Assembly: GCF_000969985.1 (NCBI RefSeq)
Contig: NZ_CP009526.1
Span: 2,170,001 to 2,234,000 of the forward strand
Source of the DNA: Methanosarcina barkeri str. Wiesmoor
GTDB taxonomy: Archaea; Halobacteriota; Methanosarcinia; Methanosarcinales; Methanosarcinaceae
Reading direction: 5' to 3'
Length of the DNA: 64,000 nt
Shown one piece after another: positions 52,184-61,642 of the stretch; position 1 is the first letter of the stretch; each line of letters starts with the position of its first letter. A program made the position numbers and the translations under genes. The notes beneath the pieces are model-generated. The model saw nothing but the letters and a program-made list of their open reading frames with translations. It was not told the DNA's origin and ran no database searches.

Positions 52184-53554
52184 ATGCGGCAACAGGACGT
52201 AATAATTAAACAGCTGGCACAAAAAATAGTAGATTTTATCGAACCTGTTATTCCTTATCTGGTTATTGGGTCTAAAAAAGCGGCAGAAGAAGCCTGCAAA
52301 AAAGTGGGGTCTGGAGTTTGGGAGACTAAAAGAAAACTCTGGGAAAAACTGTGTTCAACAGAATGTATTGAATTAAAAGAAGCCGCCGGAGATATGATTG
52401 TTGCACCCTCAGATACGGATGTAAGGCAAGTTTTTATTCAGGAGATATTTAAATTGCTTGAAAAAAACCCTGATTTAGTTAAAGAAGTTTCGTCTTTTAT
52501 GGATTATAAAACAGTACAGAAGCTAATGACCGAAGGTAGTTCGGCCATGATTATAAAACAAATCTCAAAACAAGGTTCAAAACAAACTTTGAGTGATAGA
52601 ATCAGAGTACTTGACGAATTTAACAGGCTGCTTGAAGCCTTCGTAACAAGAAAGGGTATTTCTCAGGGTCCGGAGCGATACGGAATGCAAAATACCGAAA
52701 AACCTGTTACTGGTCTGAAAGTCGTAGGCGAAAAGAGTCCCAGTGACTTACGAATCGAGCAAATTGCAGAGATTAGACATATAACAAAAACTAGTTCTGC
52801 AAAAGCTGGCGCTGAAAAAACCGATAATGAGATTCAAGATAAGGTTCAAAAGGCAAAGGCTCTTTTAATGCTAATCTCACGTCTGGAAAAGTCGGAAAAA
52901 AGAGATATCATGGGAGAGGCCCTTGATTTTGCTTCCCAGATTCAATATGGAGATTTAAGGTCACAGGCCCTTTCCCTGTCTGTCCTGTATATGGACGAGC
53001 CAAAAAAAGCCGAATCTATTGAAAAAGCCCTTGAATCTGCCTCTCACATTCAGGATGAGAACGAAAGAGCCCTTGTCCTTTCCTCGCTTCTCCCTCACCT
53101 GAGAGGATCAGGCAAAGAAGAGCTTATTGAAAATATCTTTTGCTTCTCACACCATCTTCAATATGGAGACACAAAATTCCAGATACTTTCCTCGCTTGTA
53201 CCGCATCTTTACGGGTTAAAAAATGAAGCTATTATTGAAAGGGCCCTTGAACTCATAGAGGTAATTTTCTCTGACTATCAAAAGGTACAGGCTCTCTCAT
53301 CTCTTATTCCATATCTAAATGAGCAGAAAAAAGAAGAAGTGCTGGAACAAGTTCTTCAATTAGCTTTTGGCCTTAAAGATAAGGACATGAGGCCTGAAGC
53401 TCTCTCGTATGTTCTCCCACACCTGGACGAACCTAGAAAAGAAGAGATTCTTAAAAAAGCCCTTAATCTGGCTTCCGGGATTAAATCCGAGTCCCAAAAA
53501 TCTGAAGCTTTATCCTCACTTTCTCCATATCTTGATGAGACGGAAAATGAGTAA
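52184..53554 (+). CDS. Helical-repeat protein with a STAND-associated-like N-terminus
   Basis: 456 residues. The first 110 residues (VIKQLAQKIVDFIEPVIPYL, GVWETKRKLWEKL, DTDVRQVFIQEIFKLLEKNP) resemble N-terminal helical segments seen in front of STAND/NACHT or TPR proteins in cyanobacteria and archaea. Residues 225-450 are about six 40-residue alpha-alpha repeats with a recurring KAESIEKALESASHIQDENE / ALVLSSLLPHL pattern. No NTPase or effector domain is present in this protein. It could act as adaptor. The assignment of the N-terminal segment is from memory. Confidence 0.75.
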   Translation: MRQQDVIIKQLAQKIVDFIEPVIPYLVIGSKKAAEEACKKVGSGVWETKRKLWEKLCSTECIELKEAAGDMIVAPSDTDVRQVFIQEIFKLLEKNPDLVKEVSSFMDYKTVQKLMTEGSSAMIIKQISKQGSKQTLSDRIRVLDEFNRLLEAFVTRKGISQGPERYGMQNTEKPVTGLKVVGEKSPSDLRIEQIAEIRHITKTSSAKAGAEKTDNEIQDKVQKAKALLMLISRLEKSEKRDIMGEALDFASQIQYGDLRSQALSLSVLYMDEPKKAESIEKALESASHIQDENERALVLSSLLPHLRGSGKEELIENIFCFSHHLQYGDTKFQILSSLVPHLYGLKNEAIIERALELIEVIFSDYQKVQALSSLIPYLNEQKKEEVLEQVLQLAFGLKDKDMRPEALSYVLPHLDEPRKEEILKKALNLASGIKSESQKSEALSSLSPYLDETENE

Positions 53555-53620
53555 ATTCTGGCTATGTAGAAGTTATGGCTATGTAGAAATTCTGGCTATG
53601 TAGAAGTTATGGCTATGTAG
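53552..53620. repeat. 17-bp tandem repeat, four copies, after the stop codon
   Basis: Alternating ATTCTGGCTATGTAGAA and GTTATGGCTATGTAGAA. It begins at the gene's stop codon. Confidence 0.9.
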
Positions 53621-53856
53621 GATACTTGAATTAAATCAGCTGCATGAGGCTGAAATAATTATAAATCTTCAGCCCACTCAGCTTAATTAATCCACTTTTA
53701 TTATAATCCACTTTTTAATTTCCTGGGGTTTTTACATCTCAGAAAATTTCTACAACGATGTCTGTCGACGTTATATTAATGTTCATCCTTAATTGTGAAC
53801 TCTGTTTTCCACTGCCTACCTGGATTAATCACGGTATTCTTGAGTTTCTTCTGGAG

Positions 53857-54021
53857 TTACATGAACTTTCTCACTAATAAGTAAAATAAAACGATAAAGC
53901 AAAGGATCAGGAATAAGTGCAGCAATGCTCCAAGCATCACTTCAGAACTTACGTCGTGGTCTTTAAAATAAGGAATATTTTGTTTCAAAGTGGAGAGGAG
54001 ATTGCCAATCGAGTCTGCCAT
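53857..54021 (-). CDS. 54-residue single-helix membrane protein
   Basis: ATG at 54021 to TAA at 53857. Sequence begins MADSIGNLLSTLKQNIPYFK, a soluble part, then a hydrophobic helix (LGALLHLFLILCFIVLFYLL) and a short basic end. The pattern of an N-terminal amphipathic part, one membrane helix and a VRKFM tail is convincing. No clear ribosome-binding site. Unknown function. Confidence 0.45.
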   Translation of the reverse strand: MADSIGNLLSTLKQNIPYFKDHDVSSEVMLGALLHLFLILCFIVLFYLLVRKFM

Positions 54022-54151
54022 GGTTATACAATAATTTTTTTCCCATATATAGAATTATAGTTTTAATTTCACGCGACTTTCCTGGTAATACCTGATTATG
54101 CGCTATTTCTTTGAGAAACTGACCATGGTTCAAGTCTGATTTTTTGATATT

Positions 54152-54180
54152 GAGCCTATCCCAAAACCTATTTTTAGATA
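54152..54180. repeat. Solo GAGCCTATCCCAAAAC end
   Basis: A single end of the dispersed family, without a matching inverted end close by. Confidence 0.4.
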
Positions 54181-54258
54181 TATAGAAAAAGTTCAACTTT
54201 TGGCTGGTTATTTATAAAGAACGTACTATCAATGGCGTAAAGCATTGTGATATAAGCA

Positions 54259-54756
54259 TTATAATATTATTTTTTGGTATGCCATTACATCTAGCAGTTG
54301 CCCAAATTTCTCACCTACTTCCTTATAATGTGCACATTTGCTAAAGCCGTTTCTTACAAATAAATTAATACTCTTAGAATTTTCTCCGCATATTGTCGCA
54401 ATAAGTACGTGAATATTTTGCTTTTTTGCAACATCTTCAATGAACTTAACAGCCTGGATGCCTATGCCTTTACCGATGTAATCCGGCTTTAAGTATACAG
54501 TTACTTCAGCAGTTCCATCGTATGCTTCACGCTTTTTGTACTGAGTCAATATTACATATCCATTAATTTTATCAGCAGATTTTATGACAAAAGTTTTATA
54601 TTTAGGATTTTCAAAGAATACCAATTCTCGCATTTCATCTTTTGAGAAAGCATGCGCGTGAAAGGTTACATTTGTGTTGAGAACATAGTGGGTATAAATT
54701 TCCAAAACATCATTCAGATGTTCTTCCTTTATTTCATCAAAAATAACTTTGCACAT
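54259..54756 (-). CDS. GNAT-family N-acetyltransferase
   Basis: 165 residues. The acetyl-CoA binding pattern is in VYLKPDYIGKGIGIQAVKFI (residues about 86-105), following KREAYDGTAEVTVYL. The C-terminal part (SKSINLFVRNGFSKCAHYKE) resembles phosphinothricin/methionine-sulfoximine acetyltransferases (Pat/MddA-like). It probably acetylates small amines; the true substrate is unknown. Length is normal. Confidence 0.85.
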   Translation of the reverse strand: MCKVIFDEIKEEHLNDVLEIYTHYVLNTNVTFHAHAFSKDEMRELVFFENPKYKTFVIKSADKINGYVILTQYKKREAYDGTAEVTVYLKPDYIGKGIGIQAVKFIEDVAKKQNIHVLIATICGENSKSINLFVRNGFSKCAHYKEVGEKFGQLLDVMAYQKIIL

Positions 54757-54948
54757 TTTGATCTGCCTTTAAAAACTTAATTTTCTTGTATTAAAAAGTA
54801 ATTCAATCAGATTGGATTATTTTAAAGGTTTCCTGATGGTCGTTACGTGGAATCTAAAATTTGAGACAAACACAAGGAAGTACTGCAGCTTTGCCTTATC
54901 TCATGAAATTTACAGAAAAAGGGTCAAGGCTTGGCAAAATTAGAGATA

Positions 54949-55080
54949 GAGCCTATCCCAAAACTTATTTTATTCTAAATCATCCTGAGTTTTCAGGATC
55001 ATTTTAGTGATTAAGAATTCAATTGATCGTCCCAATACGAGATTCAAAAATCAAATTTTGAGTTTCGTCGGGATAGGCTC
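54949..55080. mobile_element. Dispersed GAGCCTATCCC element, copy E (132 bp)
   Basis: Best-preserved copy: ends GAGCCTATCCCAAAAC and GTTTCGTCGGGATAGGCTC. The first half is nearly the same as 26875-26935, including CCTGAGTTTTCAGG. Confidence 0.75.
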
Positions 55081-55307
55081 ATTCTGAATATAACAGTTCA
55101 ATGTAGAAAATTTAAAAAAAGACAATACAATAAATATTGATTATATCTTTTTCAGACATCTGTTAGGTAAATATATAATATATAATATATAATATATATA
55201 GTTAAAAAATAGTCAGTTATCAATATTTGTATAAATAATATGATAAATTACTAACATAATTTTTTAATTTCTGTCCGCTCTGTCCGCATGAGGATCCTCT
55301 TGGGCCT

Positions 55308-55539
55308 ATGAGATGCCCTGTATGTAGATAACCCTCTTGAAGACGGGGCAAAAGTCTGCGGGCACTGCGGCGTTTTGCTGTGGACCACATGTAAAAGTTG
55401 CGGAGAAGAAACATTCCTCGGGGATAAGTGCAGCAATTGCAGTACTCCGATTGTTATTATCTGCCCCAATCCGAAATGTCGAACCCTGCAGTCCCCTGCT
55501 AACAAGAATTGTATCAAATGCGGTAAATCGTTGAGGTGA
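55308..55539 (+). pseudogene. Zinc-ribbon protein gene with a frameshift near the start
   Basis: ATG at 55308 gives MRCPVCR then stop. In another frame the protein continues DNPLEDGAKVCGHCGVLLW, TTCKSCGEETF, KCSNCSTPIVIICPN and NCIKCGKSL to TGA at 55537. Four CxxC pairs form two or more zinc ribbons. One missing base near 55325 accounts for the break. Similar double zinc-ribbon proteins are frequent in Methanosarcina. A sequencing error is the alternative, but the next gene is also broken. Confidence 0.65.
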
Positions 55540-55589
55540 TAATATAGGATTCAAGATATCACAACTCCAACCTTTTACAAGAAACTATA

Positions 55590-56128
55590 AAGACAACAGT
55601 TAAGAAGCAGGTTTCCAGTTTACTTTCTACTGTGACATCTGTAAAGACGGCTACAAAGTAAGATTCATCGAATCCAAAACATATAAAAAGGCAGGTCTGT
55701 TCGGCATGGTTGGAAGAGCACTCTCTGCAGGCTCCGGCCTTGTAGGCCAGTACGGTGTTGGAAATGCACTAAAGAGGTATGGATATACTCAATGAACGAA
55801 AACAGGGAATGTCTCCTGAATGGCGCAAGGAATGGGAAAATGCCTTTGAAATAGCCCAGAATGAGGTAAAAGAACACTTCTACAGATGCCCAAGTCAAAC
55901 ACTATGTCTGTGAAGCCGACTGGAACGAACAGGATAATCTTTGTGTAGAATGTGCGCCAAGAGAAAATGTTGAGCTAACTGCGATAAGAGCAGAACGCAT
56001 GGTAGATGAAATGAGGAATAAAGCTGAAAATGCAAATGTATTTAAAGGCAATATAGAGAGAAGGCAAACTTTATGTCCTGAATGCGGCAAACCCTCAGGC
56101 GAAGGAAAAGCGCCAGCGAAACTTTGAT
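55590..56128 (+). pseudogene. Zinc-ribbon membrane-associated protein gene with two or more frameshifts
   Basis: Three frames in succession read as one protein: FQFTFYCDICKDGYKVRFIE...GLVGQYGVGNALKRYG, then DILNERKQGMSPEWRKEWEN...HFYRCP, then KHYVCEADWNEQDNLCVECA...ERRQTLCPECGKPSGEGKAP to TGA 56128. Shifts lie near 55790 and 55893. The CxxC pairs are those of a zinc-ribbon family seen near the preceding gene in relatives (from memory). A complete start is not evident. Confidence 0.6.
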
Positions 56129-56285
56129 TGAATCATATTTTACAAAAACTTGTTGTATCTTGAAATGATTTCGCAGATTTAAAACCTTAGTTCCGCATCT
56201 TTAAGCACATAACTGTTGCCTGATATCGATACATGCGCTTAAACTTAAGCACATCATATGCAAGGTAATATTTATAAATCGGCAT

Positions 56286-56507
56286 CATCTGATCTCACAG
56301 AGATACGAAAAAGCATATATGCGCCTAAAAAGGCGGAAATTAGGTTAAAACCAGTTGAAAGTTCAATATAAGATACAATAGCAACCGACTCAAAATCATC
56401 TGATCTCACAGAGATACGAAAAAGCATATATGCGCCTAAGAAGGCGGGAGTTAGGTTAAAACCAGTTGAAAGTTCAATATAAGATACAATAGCAACCGAC
56501 TCAAAAT
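56286..56507. repeat. 111-bp tandem duplication (37 codons)
   Basis: Two copies start at 56286 and 56397 with TCATCTGATCTCACAG. The period is divisible by three, and on the minus strand 56272-56529 the frame stays open and reads twice ESVAIVSYIELSTGFNL and FLGAYMLFRISVRSDD. It may be the remnant of a small membrane protein or non-coding. Confidence 0.85.
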
Positions 56508-56529
56508 TTAAACATTGAGTAAATTTCAA

Positions 56530-57065
56530 TTCCGTTTTGGAACTGTAGGATGATCATGTAAAACGAAATATGTTCGAAATTGAAGTAAAATAGTGAACCA
56601 TCTATAATAGTGGATCATCTGTATATTATATATAACTGCAATAAAAAAATTAAAAGATAGAAAATAATTTTGGGATCAAACAAAAATTAGTGAACTTAGG
56701 CTGCCTCATAACTACTTTGAATTCTGCAATTGGGTAATACCCATTTCAATTTTGATTTCATTTCAACAAGAAGAAATTAATTTTTATTTAATCAACATAA
56801 CTTATTTGCTATTTTCTCTCGAATTCTTCTTTTATTCCAGCTTATACTTCTTCCAACTATCATTTTCAACATGTTTTTCAGGTGTTTCTCTTTTCTTTTA
56901 ACGAAGTATATTATTTTCTTTAAAAAAACTCAATCTTTGAAGGTTCGGAAAAGTATCAGTCAGTAAATTAGAACCTGCCAAAACATGCAGCTCAATTCTC
57001 AGAGAATTTAATGAAGAAAAATTAAATAGACTTCGAGATTCAAATTCTTATGAAGGGGAAGTGAT
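56530..57065. other. AT-rich intergenic region
   Basis: No gene seen. Contains AT-rich stretches (TTATATATAACTG near 56625). The ribosome-binding site GAAGGGGAAGTG for the gene at 57066 is at its end. Confidence 0.35.
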
Positions 57066-57596
57066 ATGGATATTGAAGAAATTAAAGCAATCTTCAAATT
57101 TTCAGCCCTGGAAAAGTATATGATTTCCAGTTTTGAAATTCAAGCAGATCTATTTCTTCCTTTTCTGCTTTCATTAAAATCAGGAGGTTCCTGGAGTTAT
57201 GCCTCTGAAGAAACAAAAAGCATGGCAGTAAAAGACGTGATCACTTATTATAATGAGGAGAGCAAAACCGGCTATACTCTGGAAAAGATATATTTCTTTA
57301 TCGAACCCGAAGTCATAGCTGAAGAAGGAGTCATCCGAAGGCTGGAAAAATGCGGAACAAAAGAAGAAAGAGAACTGGTTGAAAGACCCTACATAATAAC
57401 CCTGCATGCAAAAAAAATCATATTTGCAGAGGTAAATCCTGATCTCAAAAAAATAACAATCAGGGAGTTAAAGAAAAAACACATAAAACTGAAAGGTACG
57501 CCGGCATATAGCGCAGCTCATGAGATGGAACATCTTGAAAAGGGAGAAATAGGAGGAATTCCACTCTGGACTTTTGAATATGTTAAAGGCAAGTAA
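57066..57596 (+). CDS. Unknown protein with a C-terminal HEMEH motif
   Basis: 176 residues, no membrane segment or signal peptide. A strong ribosome-binding site precedes the ATG. The C-terminus has SAAHEMEHLEKGEIGG, an HExxH pattern that in zincin proteases binds zinc, but no third ligand is clear, and the motif could be chance. Otherwise mixed alpha/beta with YIITLHAKKIIFAEV. I recognise no family. It could be specific to Methanosarcina. Confidence 0.65.
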   Translation: MDIEEIKAIFKFSALEKYMISSFEIQADLFLPFLLSLKSGGSWSYASEETKSMAVKDVITYYNEESKTGYTLEKIYFFIEPEVIAEEGVIRRLEKCGTKEERELVERPYIITLHAKKIIFAEVNPDLKKITIRELKKKHIKLKGTPAYSAAHEMEHLEKGEIGGIPLWTFEYVKGK

Positions 57597-57616
57597 AACT
57601 TTCCAGAAGAAAATTA

Positions 57617-57675
57617 AATGGATGATGAGATCTGGATATTTAATGAATGATGAGATCTGGATATTTAATGAATGA
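57617..57675. repeat. 25-bp tandem repeat, two to three copies
   Basis: Unit TGATGAGATCTGGATATTTA plus ATGAA, shortly after the stop of the preceding gene. Confidence 0.8.
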
Positions 57676-57841
57676 TAATACCTTAAAATTAAAACAGTTT
57701 CTAAATTTGAATACTAATTAATGTTAATTTTATTCATAGATAATGTGCCATTTTTCATTAAAATCGTAGCAGAAGTTATCTCAACAATTATCTCAACAAA
57801 TTATCTCAACAAGTTATCTCGATAAATTATCTCGATAATGG

Positions 57842-58765
57842 TTAGTTCTGGTTATCTGAGCCCTTAACTACACCTCGATGAAGTTTATCTTTAACTAGAT
57901 AGAAGAGACCTCTATAGGAGAAGAATGTAAGTATCGAAAATATAAAGAGTCCTTCTTTTGCCGTCTCTGTATCACCGTTCAAGACTTGAACTATGGCCAT
58001 CATGTCTACAGTGGTGCCAATAGTAATGAAGAACCCAAAGAACAGGAGCAGTATTGCATACGCTTTTTTCGGTTTTGAAAGCATAAGGAATAATGCTAGA
58101 AAGCCTAATGGAATACTTATTCCAAGGTCAAGATACCTGATAGTCCAGAATGCAGTTGGAGCTGCTTTGTATGAACCATCAGGAAGGTCGCCAGTATTTG
58201 TAACTTGCTGGATTTGAGATATCCACATTACTGCAAAGAGCAGAAAAAATACGGTCATCAGGCCCACGTAGATTCGTAGACCTCTGGGTTTGAAGTCAGG
58301 AGCATCTGCTCCGGTAAACATGGATAGGCTACCTAAAAGCAGGATAAGTCCACCTATTATAAGGATTCCGAAAAGCCACCAGTAGTCCTCAACATTGCCG
58401 CTGTAAGCCGAATTGCTCCATTCTTGGCCAATCCCCATAGAAAGCCCTGTGTACATTAATGTTATCGGTGTAAGTATCAACAGGTATTTCGAGCTGGTCT
58501 TTCTGGCAAGACATAGAATTCCACCAATTAGCAGTATCGGGGTGATTAGCACTAAATTTGTAAGATCCTGCCCTGCGATCTGCCATATGCAAGATTGAGA
58601 GGTTCTATACTGTATTATTTCCTGACCAACAGGTCCAAGAAAAGCAATTAAAACCAGGGTCGCTGCACAGATGATTGCAGTAACTCCAGTTATATACCAG
58701 GGAATTAAGCACTCATTCGTTAGTTCACTTCTTGTTTCGCATTGCCTTTTAAGAACAGAAGTCAT
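57842..58765 (-). CDS. Eight-helix membrane protein of unknown function
   Basis: 307 residues with eight predicted membrane helices (e.g. GVTAIICAATLVLIAFLG, GILIIGGLILLLGSLSMF, RYLDLGISIPLGFLALFLML, FFGFFITIGTTVDMMAIV). Short polar N-terminus and a C-terminal KDKLHRGVVKGSDNQN. No transporter motif is recognised. Lone gene with a 776-bp gap upstream. Confidence 0.75.
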   Translation of the reverse strand: MTSVLKRQCETRSELTNECLIPWYITGVTAIICAATLVLIAFLGPVGQEIIQYRTSQSCIWQIAGQDLTNLVLITPILLIGGILCLARKTSSKYLLILTPITLMYTGLSMGIGQEWSNSAYSGNVEDYWWLFGILIIGGLILLLGSLSMFTGADAPDFKPRGLRIYVGLMTVFFLLFAVMWISQIQQVTNTGDLPDGSYKAAPTAFWTIRYLDLGISIPLGFLALFLMLSKPKKAYAILLLFFGFFITIGTTVDMMAIVQVLNGDTETAKEGLFIFSILTFFSYRGLFYLVKDKLHRGVVKGSDNQN

Positions 58766-59545
58766 GCTTTATCATAAAATTTTCACATTTATATAGTTCC
58801 CTATTTGTTTCGTTATTCCGAGAAGGCTTGTAGTTTATTTTCTCTAATGCTGTAATTTAGAGTTACTTCCAAAAAGTACAGTTAAAAAATAGTATGCCGA
58901 TTCTGAGATCATAAAATAAAAAGGAGTGGTTTCCAGATTGGATACGAGCATATTAAATAAATAGTAAAAGATAAGCAGAAAAAATCAGTAAAAATATATT
59001 TTAATTTTGATGTTGAGGTGAGTTCAAGAAGATTAGATTACAAGTATTCTTAACCCGTATAACCGTATTTACTATACCAAACCGTTCTTGTACGCTCGAC
59101 GCAGGAGAGCGGCTGCAGGTAAAAGATACAAAAGAAGAGAAAAAAGCCAAAAAAATGACTGACAGAAAGTAAAAACAACAGATAGAGACAATAGCAAATC
59201 GCCAGGAATCCTACAAACTAATAATCAAAAACAAAAAACATGGAAAGATTCAAACGAAGCAGGATTAATAGGCAGGATTAATAAGCAGGATTAATATATA
59301 CTTAAAATCACTCTTTTCATATATTTCATTATTAAAACTTGTTCCATAAGTTTTTTAATTGGTAAGAATTTTCAAGATCTATTTTATGATTCAAGACCTT
59401 TTTCACCATCAGAAACTCGGTTGATCATTTTAAACACAGGATTTAAAGAATATAACTTGAATTTTGGGAGGTTCATTTGGTAATGGCTCATTTGGTAATA
59501 TTAAATTTTTCTCAAAATATCAATTGATTAACGAAAGAATACCAG
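58766..59545. other. Intergenic region between two leftward genes
   Basis: No gene seen. Contains a direct repeat GCAGGATTAATA (four copies, about 59259-59295). AAAATTTTCACATTTATATAG (58773-58793), read leftward, may be the promoter of the gene at 57842. Confidence 0.4.
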
Positions 59546-60526
59546 TTAACTCCATTTTGCTAAAATACTATCCTTCTTTCTATCCAGCTTTTCTGTGACG
59601 TTGCTCAACCAATTCGGCTCATTATCCAACTCTAATATCTCGCCTTTAGAATGAAGAATTCTTGTATAGCTATATAAATCAATAAATCTTCTAAACAGAG
59701 GTAAAGACTCTAGTATATCACTTGATATATTAAACTCCGTACGATAACCATTCAAGAATACTTTTTTGGCTACATTAAGTCTTTTTTCGTCCATATGCTC
59801 TGATAACGAATCAAATATCTGCTCTATATCAAGAGCAAACCAGTGATACATTCCGTCCTCAAAATCGATAACGTTACATGTCTTATTTTTCTCATCATAA
59901 AAGACATTATCCGGCTCAAAATCATAATGTATTAGTCCAAAAGTGTTCTGATTTTTCGGAAGTGCTTCAAGAAGGTGTTTTACCTCTGCATGTTCATTCA
60001 TTGCAGCAGCCTGTTCACCATATAAACCAAGCTCTTCTTTTATCCATTCCAGCACATCTTCATAGGTCCACTTTTTTATGGACGGTTTGAAATCCGAAGC
60101 AAGCCTGTGTAAAGTTCCCAGTGTCCTGCCATACACAAACATGATATTGTCATTTAAGTCTGTGTCTTTTATTTGTACTCCTTCTACTCTTTCAAATACA
60201 CTTGCAAAATACGTCCCCCATTCCGTTGTAATGATTTCGACTAGTTCATCATTCAGGGATGGCAATGGTTTTAATGCAGGGAAATTATTTTCTCTCAAAT
60301 ATTGAATAAATTCCATTTCTCCATATTCATTATCTTTTATCTTTTCTTCAATAGGTGCTAAGCGTAGAAAGCAAACTTTACCATTATTCGGAAAGGGATA
60401 TATTGCATTCGTTGAAATCCTAAAATATGAGAATAATTCGTCTACGTTTTTCATGTCAGTTTTCCATTTTTTAATTGCTTCTATTGCCAAAATCTCATTA
60501 TAAAATAAATATTTTAATCTTAACAT
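59546..60526 (-). CDS. Aminoglycoside-phosphotransferase-like kinase
   Basis: 326 residues, APH/ChoK-type protein-kinase-like fold. The catalytic loop is LIHYDFEPDNVFY (His200, Asp202, Asn207) and the metal motif NVIDFEDG (Asp221, Asp224). The N-lobe is unusual but has KVCFLRLAP. Members phosphorylate small molecules such as homoserine, choline, sugars or antibiotics. The substrate cannot be told. A GGAGAAG ribosome-binding site precedes the ATG. Flanked by long AT-rich gaps, hence likely an accessory gene. Confidence 0.85.
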   Translation of the reverse strand: MLRLKYLFYNEILAIEAIKKWKTDMKNVDELFSYFRISTNAIYPFPNNGKVCFLRLAPIEEKIKDNEYGEMEFIQYLRENNFPALKPLPSLNDELVEIITTEWGTYFASVFERVEGVQIKDTDLNDNIMFVYGRTLGTLHRLASDFKPSIKKWTYEDVLEWIKEELGLYGEQAAAMNEHAEVKHLLEALPKNQNTFGLIHYDFEPDNVFYDEKNKTCNVIDFEDGMYHWFALDIEQIFDSLSEHMDEKRLNVAKKVFLNGYRTEFNISSDILESLPLFRRFIDLYSYTRILHSKGEILELDNEPNWLSNVTEKLDRKKDSILAKWS

Positions 60527-61642
60527 ATACTTCTCCTATTTTTTACTATTTTTTATTCAATCTATCTTGCTCAGTATATACACGTTTCGAAATTCTTTGA
60601 TCACCTTGACATCGCAACTGACAGTACCTATTCGATTTTTCTGCCCATATTCTTCGGAGGAGCTCAAAAAATAACATTTTCCCTTCATGGTTTTGGAGAA
60701 TTATCCAAAAACTCCGGTTATTTTTATTGCTTGGAACATCGCTTCGCTCAAGAATACTACTTAAAAATACTGGTACAATAGAGAGAAGAAGGAAAGCGAC
60801 CTGTCACAGAAGGAAGAGAAAAAAAGTCAATAAATAAAAATTACAGTGCAAAAGTAATAAGAAAGTCCCCATGAAAATGCAGAAAAAACGAAATAAATCA
60901 ACAAAAAATAATATTATTCACACCTATTTTTATTATTTATCAGTTCTTTGTCAAGTCTCTTTTTCCCTCTAATGTTGTCCTCTTCCTCCTATTTTTTGTG
61001 AAGGGTCAACAGATAAGCTGCGGAGACGTCCTATATTAGCTGTGAATTAAAAATTGGTTTCTGAAATTAAGTAAAACAATTCCTCGAACCAAGATTCAGG
61101 ATCGATCAGTTCTGCTCTTTCCAGAGCAAAGTTTTCAATTATGGCTTTTCGTCATTTTCATATATCCAGGATTGATATGCCTTTTTATTTTTCCAGCATT
61201 CACGCCATTAGGAATCTCCCAGAGCTTGTAATCGGGAATTTTATAGATACTTATCCTGCAAAGAACATTTACAGGTGCCAGTTGTGACCATGTAGAATAT
61301 CAAGTCCTCCTGAGTTTTTTTCTCTCACTTCAAAGAAACGGCAGTACATAGGGCAGTACATAGCATCGCAACATCGGATTAAGAATAACCTGCAGGTTAT
61401 CTCGCCACTACTCGACCTCCAGACTGAAAAATTCGAGAGCATAAAGTGTATGTATCCTCTTCAAATTCAATAGATAATTTTCTAACTCGAAAAATATGCA
61501 ACAATTTTATTGTATAGTTATAAAGTTATATGCATCACTTGAGGTTGTTTCTAAAACTTAGTTAACTTATTAAATTTTCAGCAAATACATAAAATTTACT
61601 TTTACCCATACAATTTGGAGAGGATACTTTTTGATTCAACTT
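60527..61642. other. Long intergenic region with decayed fragments
   Basis: 1.1 kb, AT-rich, without an intact gene. It contains the histidine-kinase fragment at about 61366-61450. Elsewhere nothing recognisable. Confidence 0.4.
61366..61452 (+). pseudogene. Histidine-kinase fragment (HisKA_2 H-box)
   Basis: One frame reads HRIKNNLQVISPLLDLQTEK FESIK, the phospho-accepting His box of HisKA_2-type kinases common in Methanosarcina. It stops soon after (TAG), and sequence upstream has stops, so only this piece remains. Confidence 0.55.
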
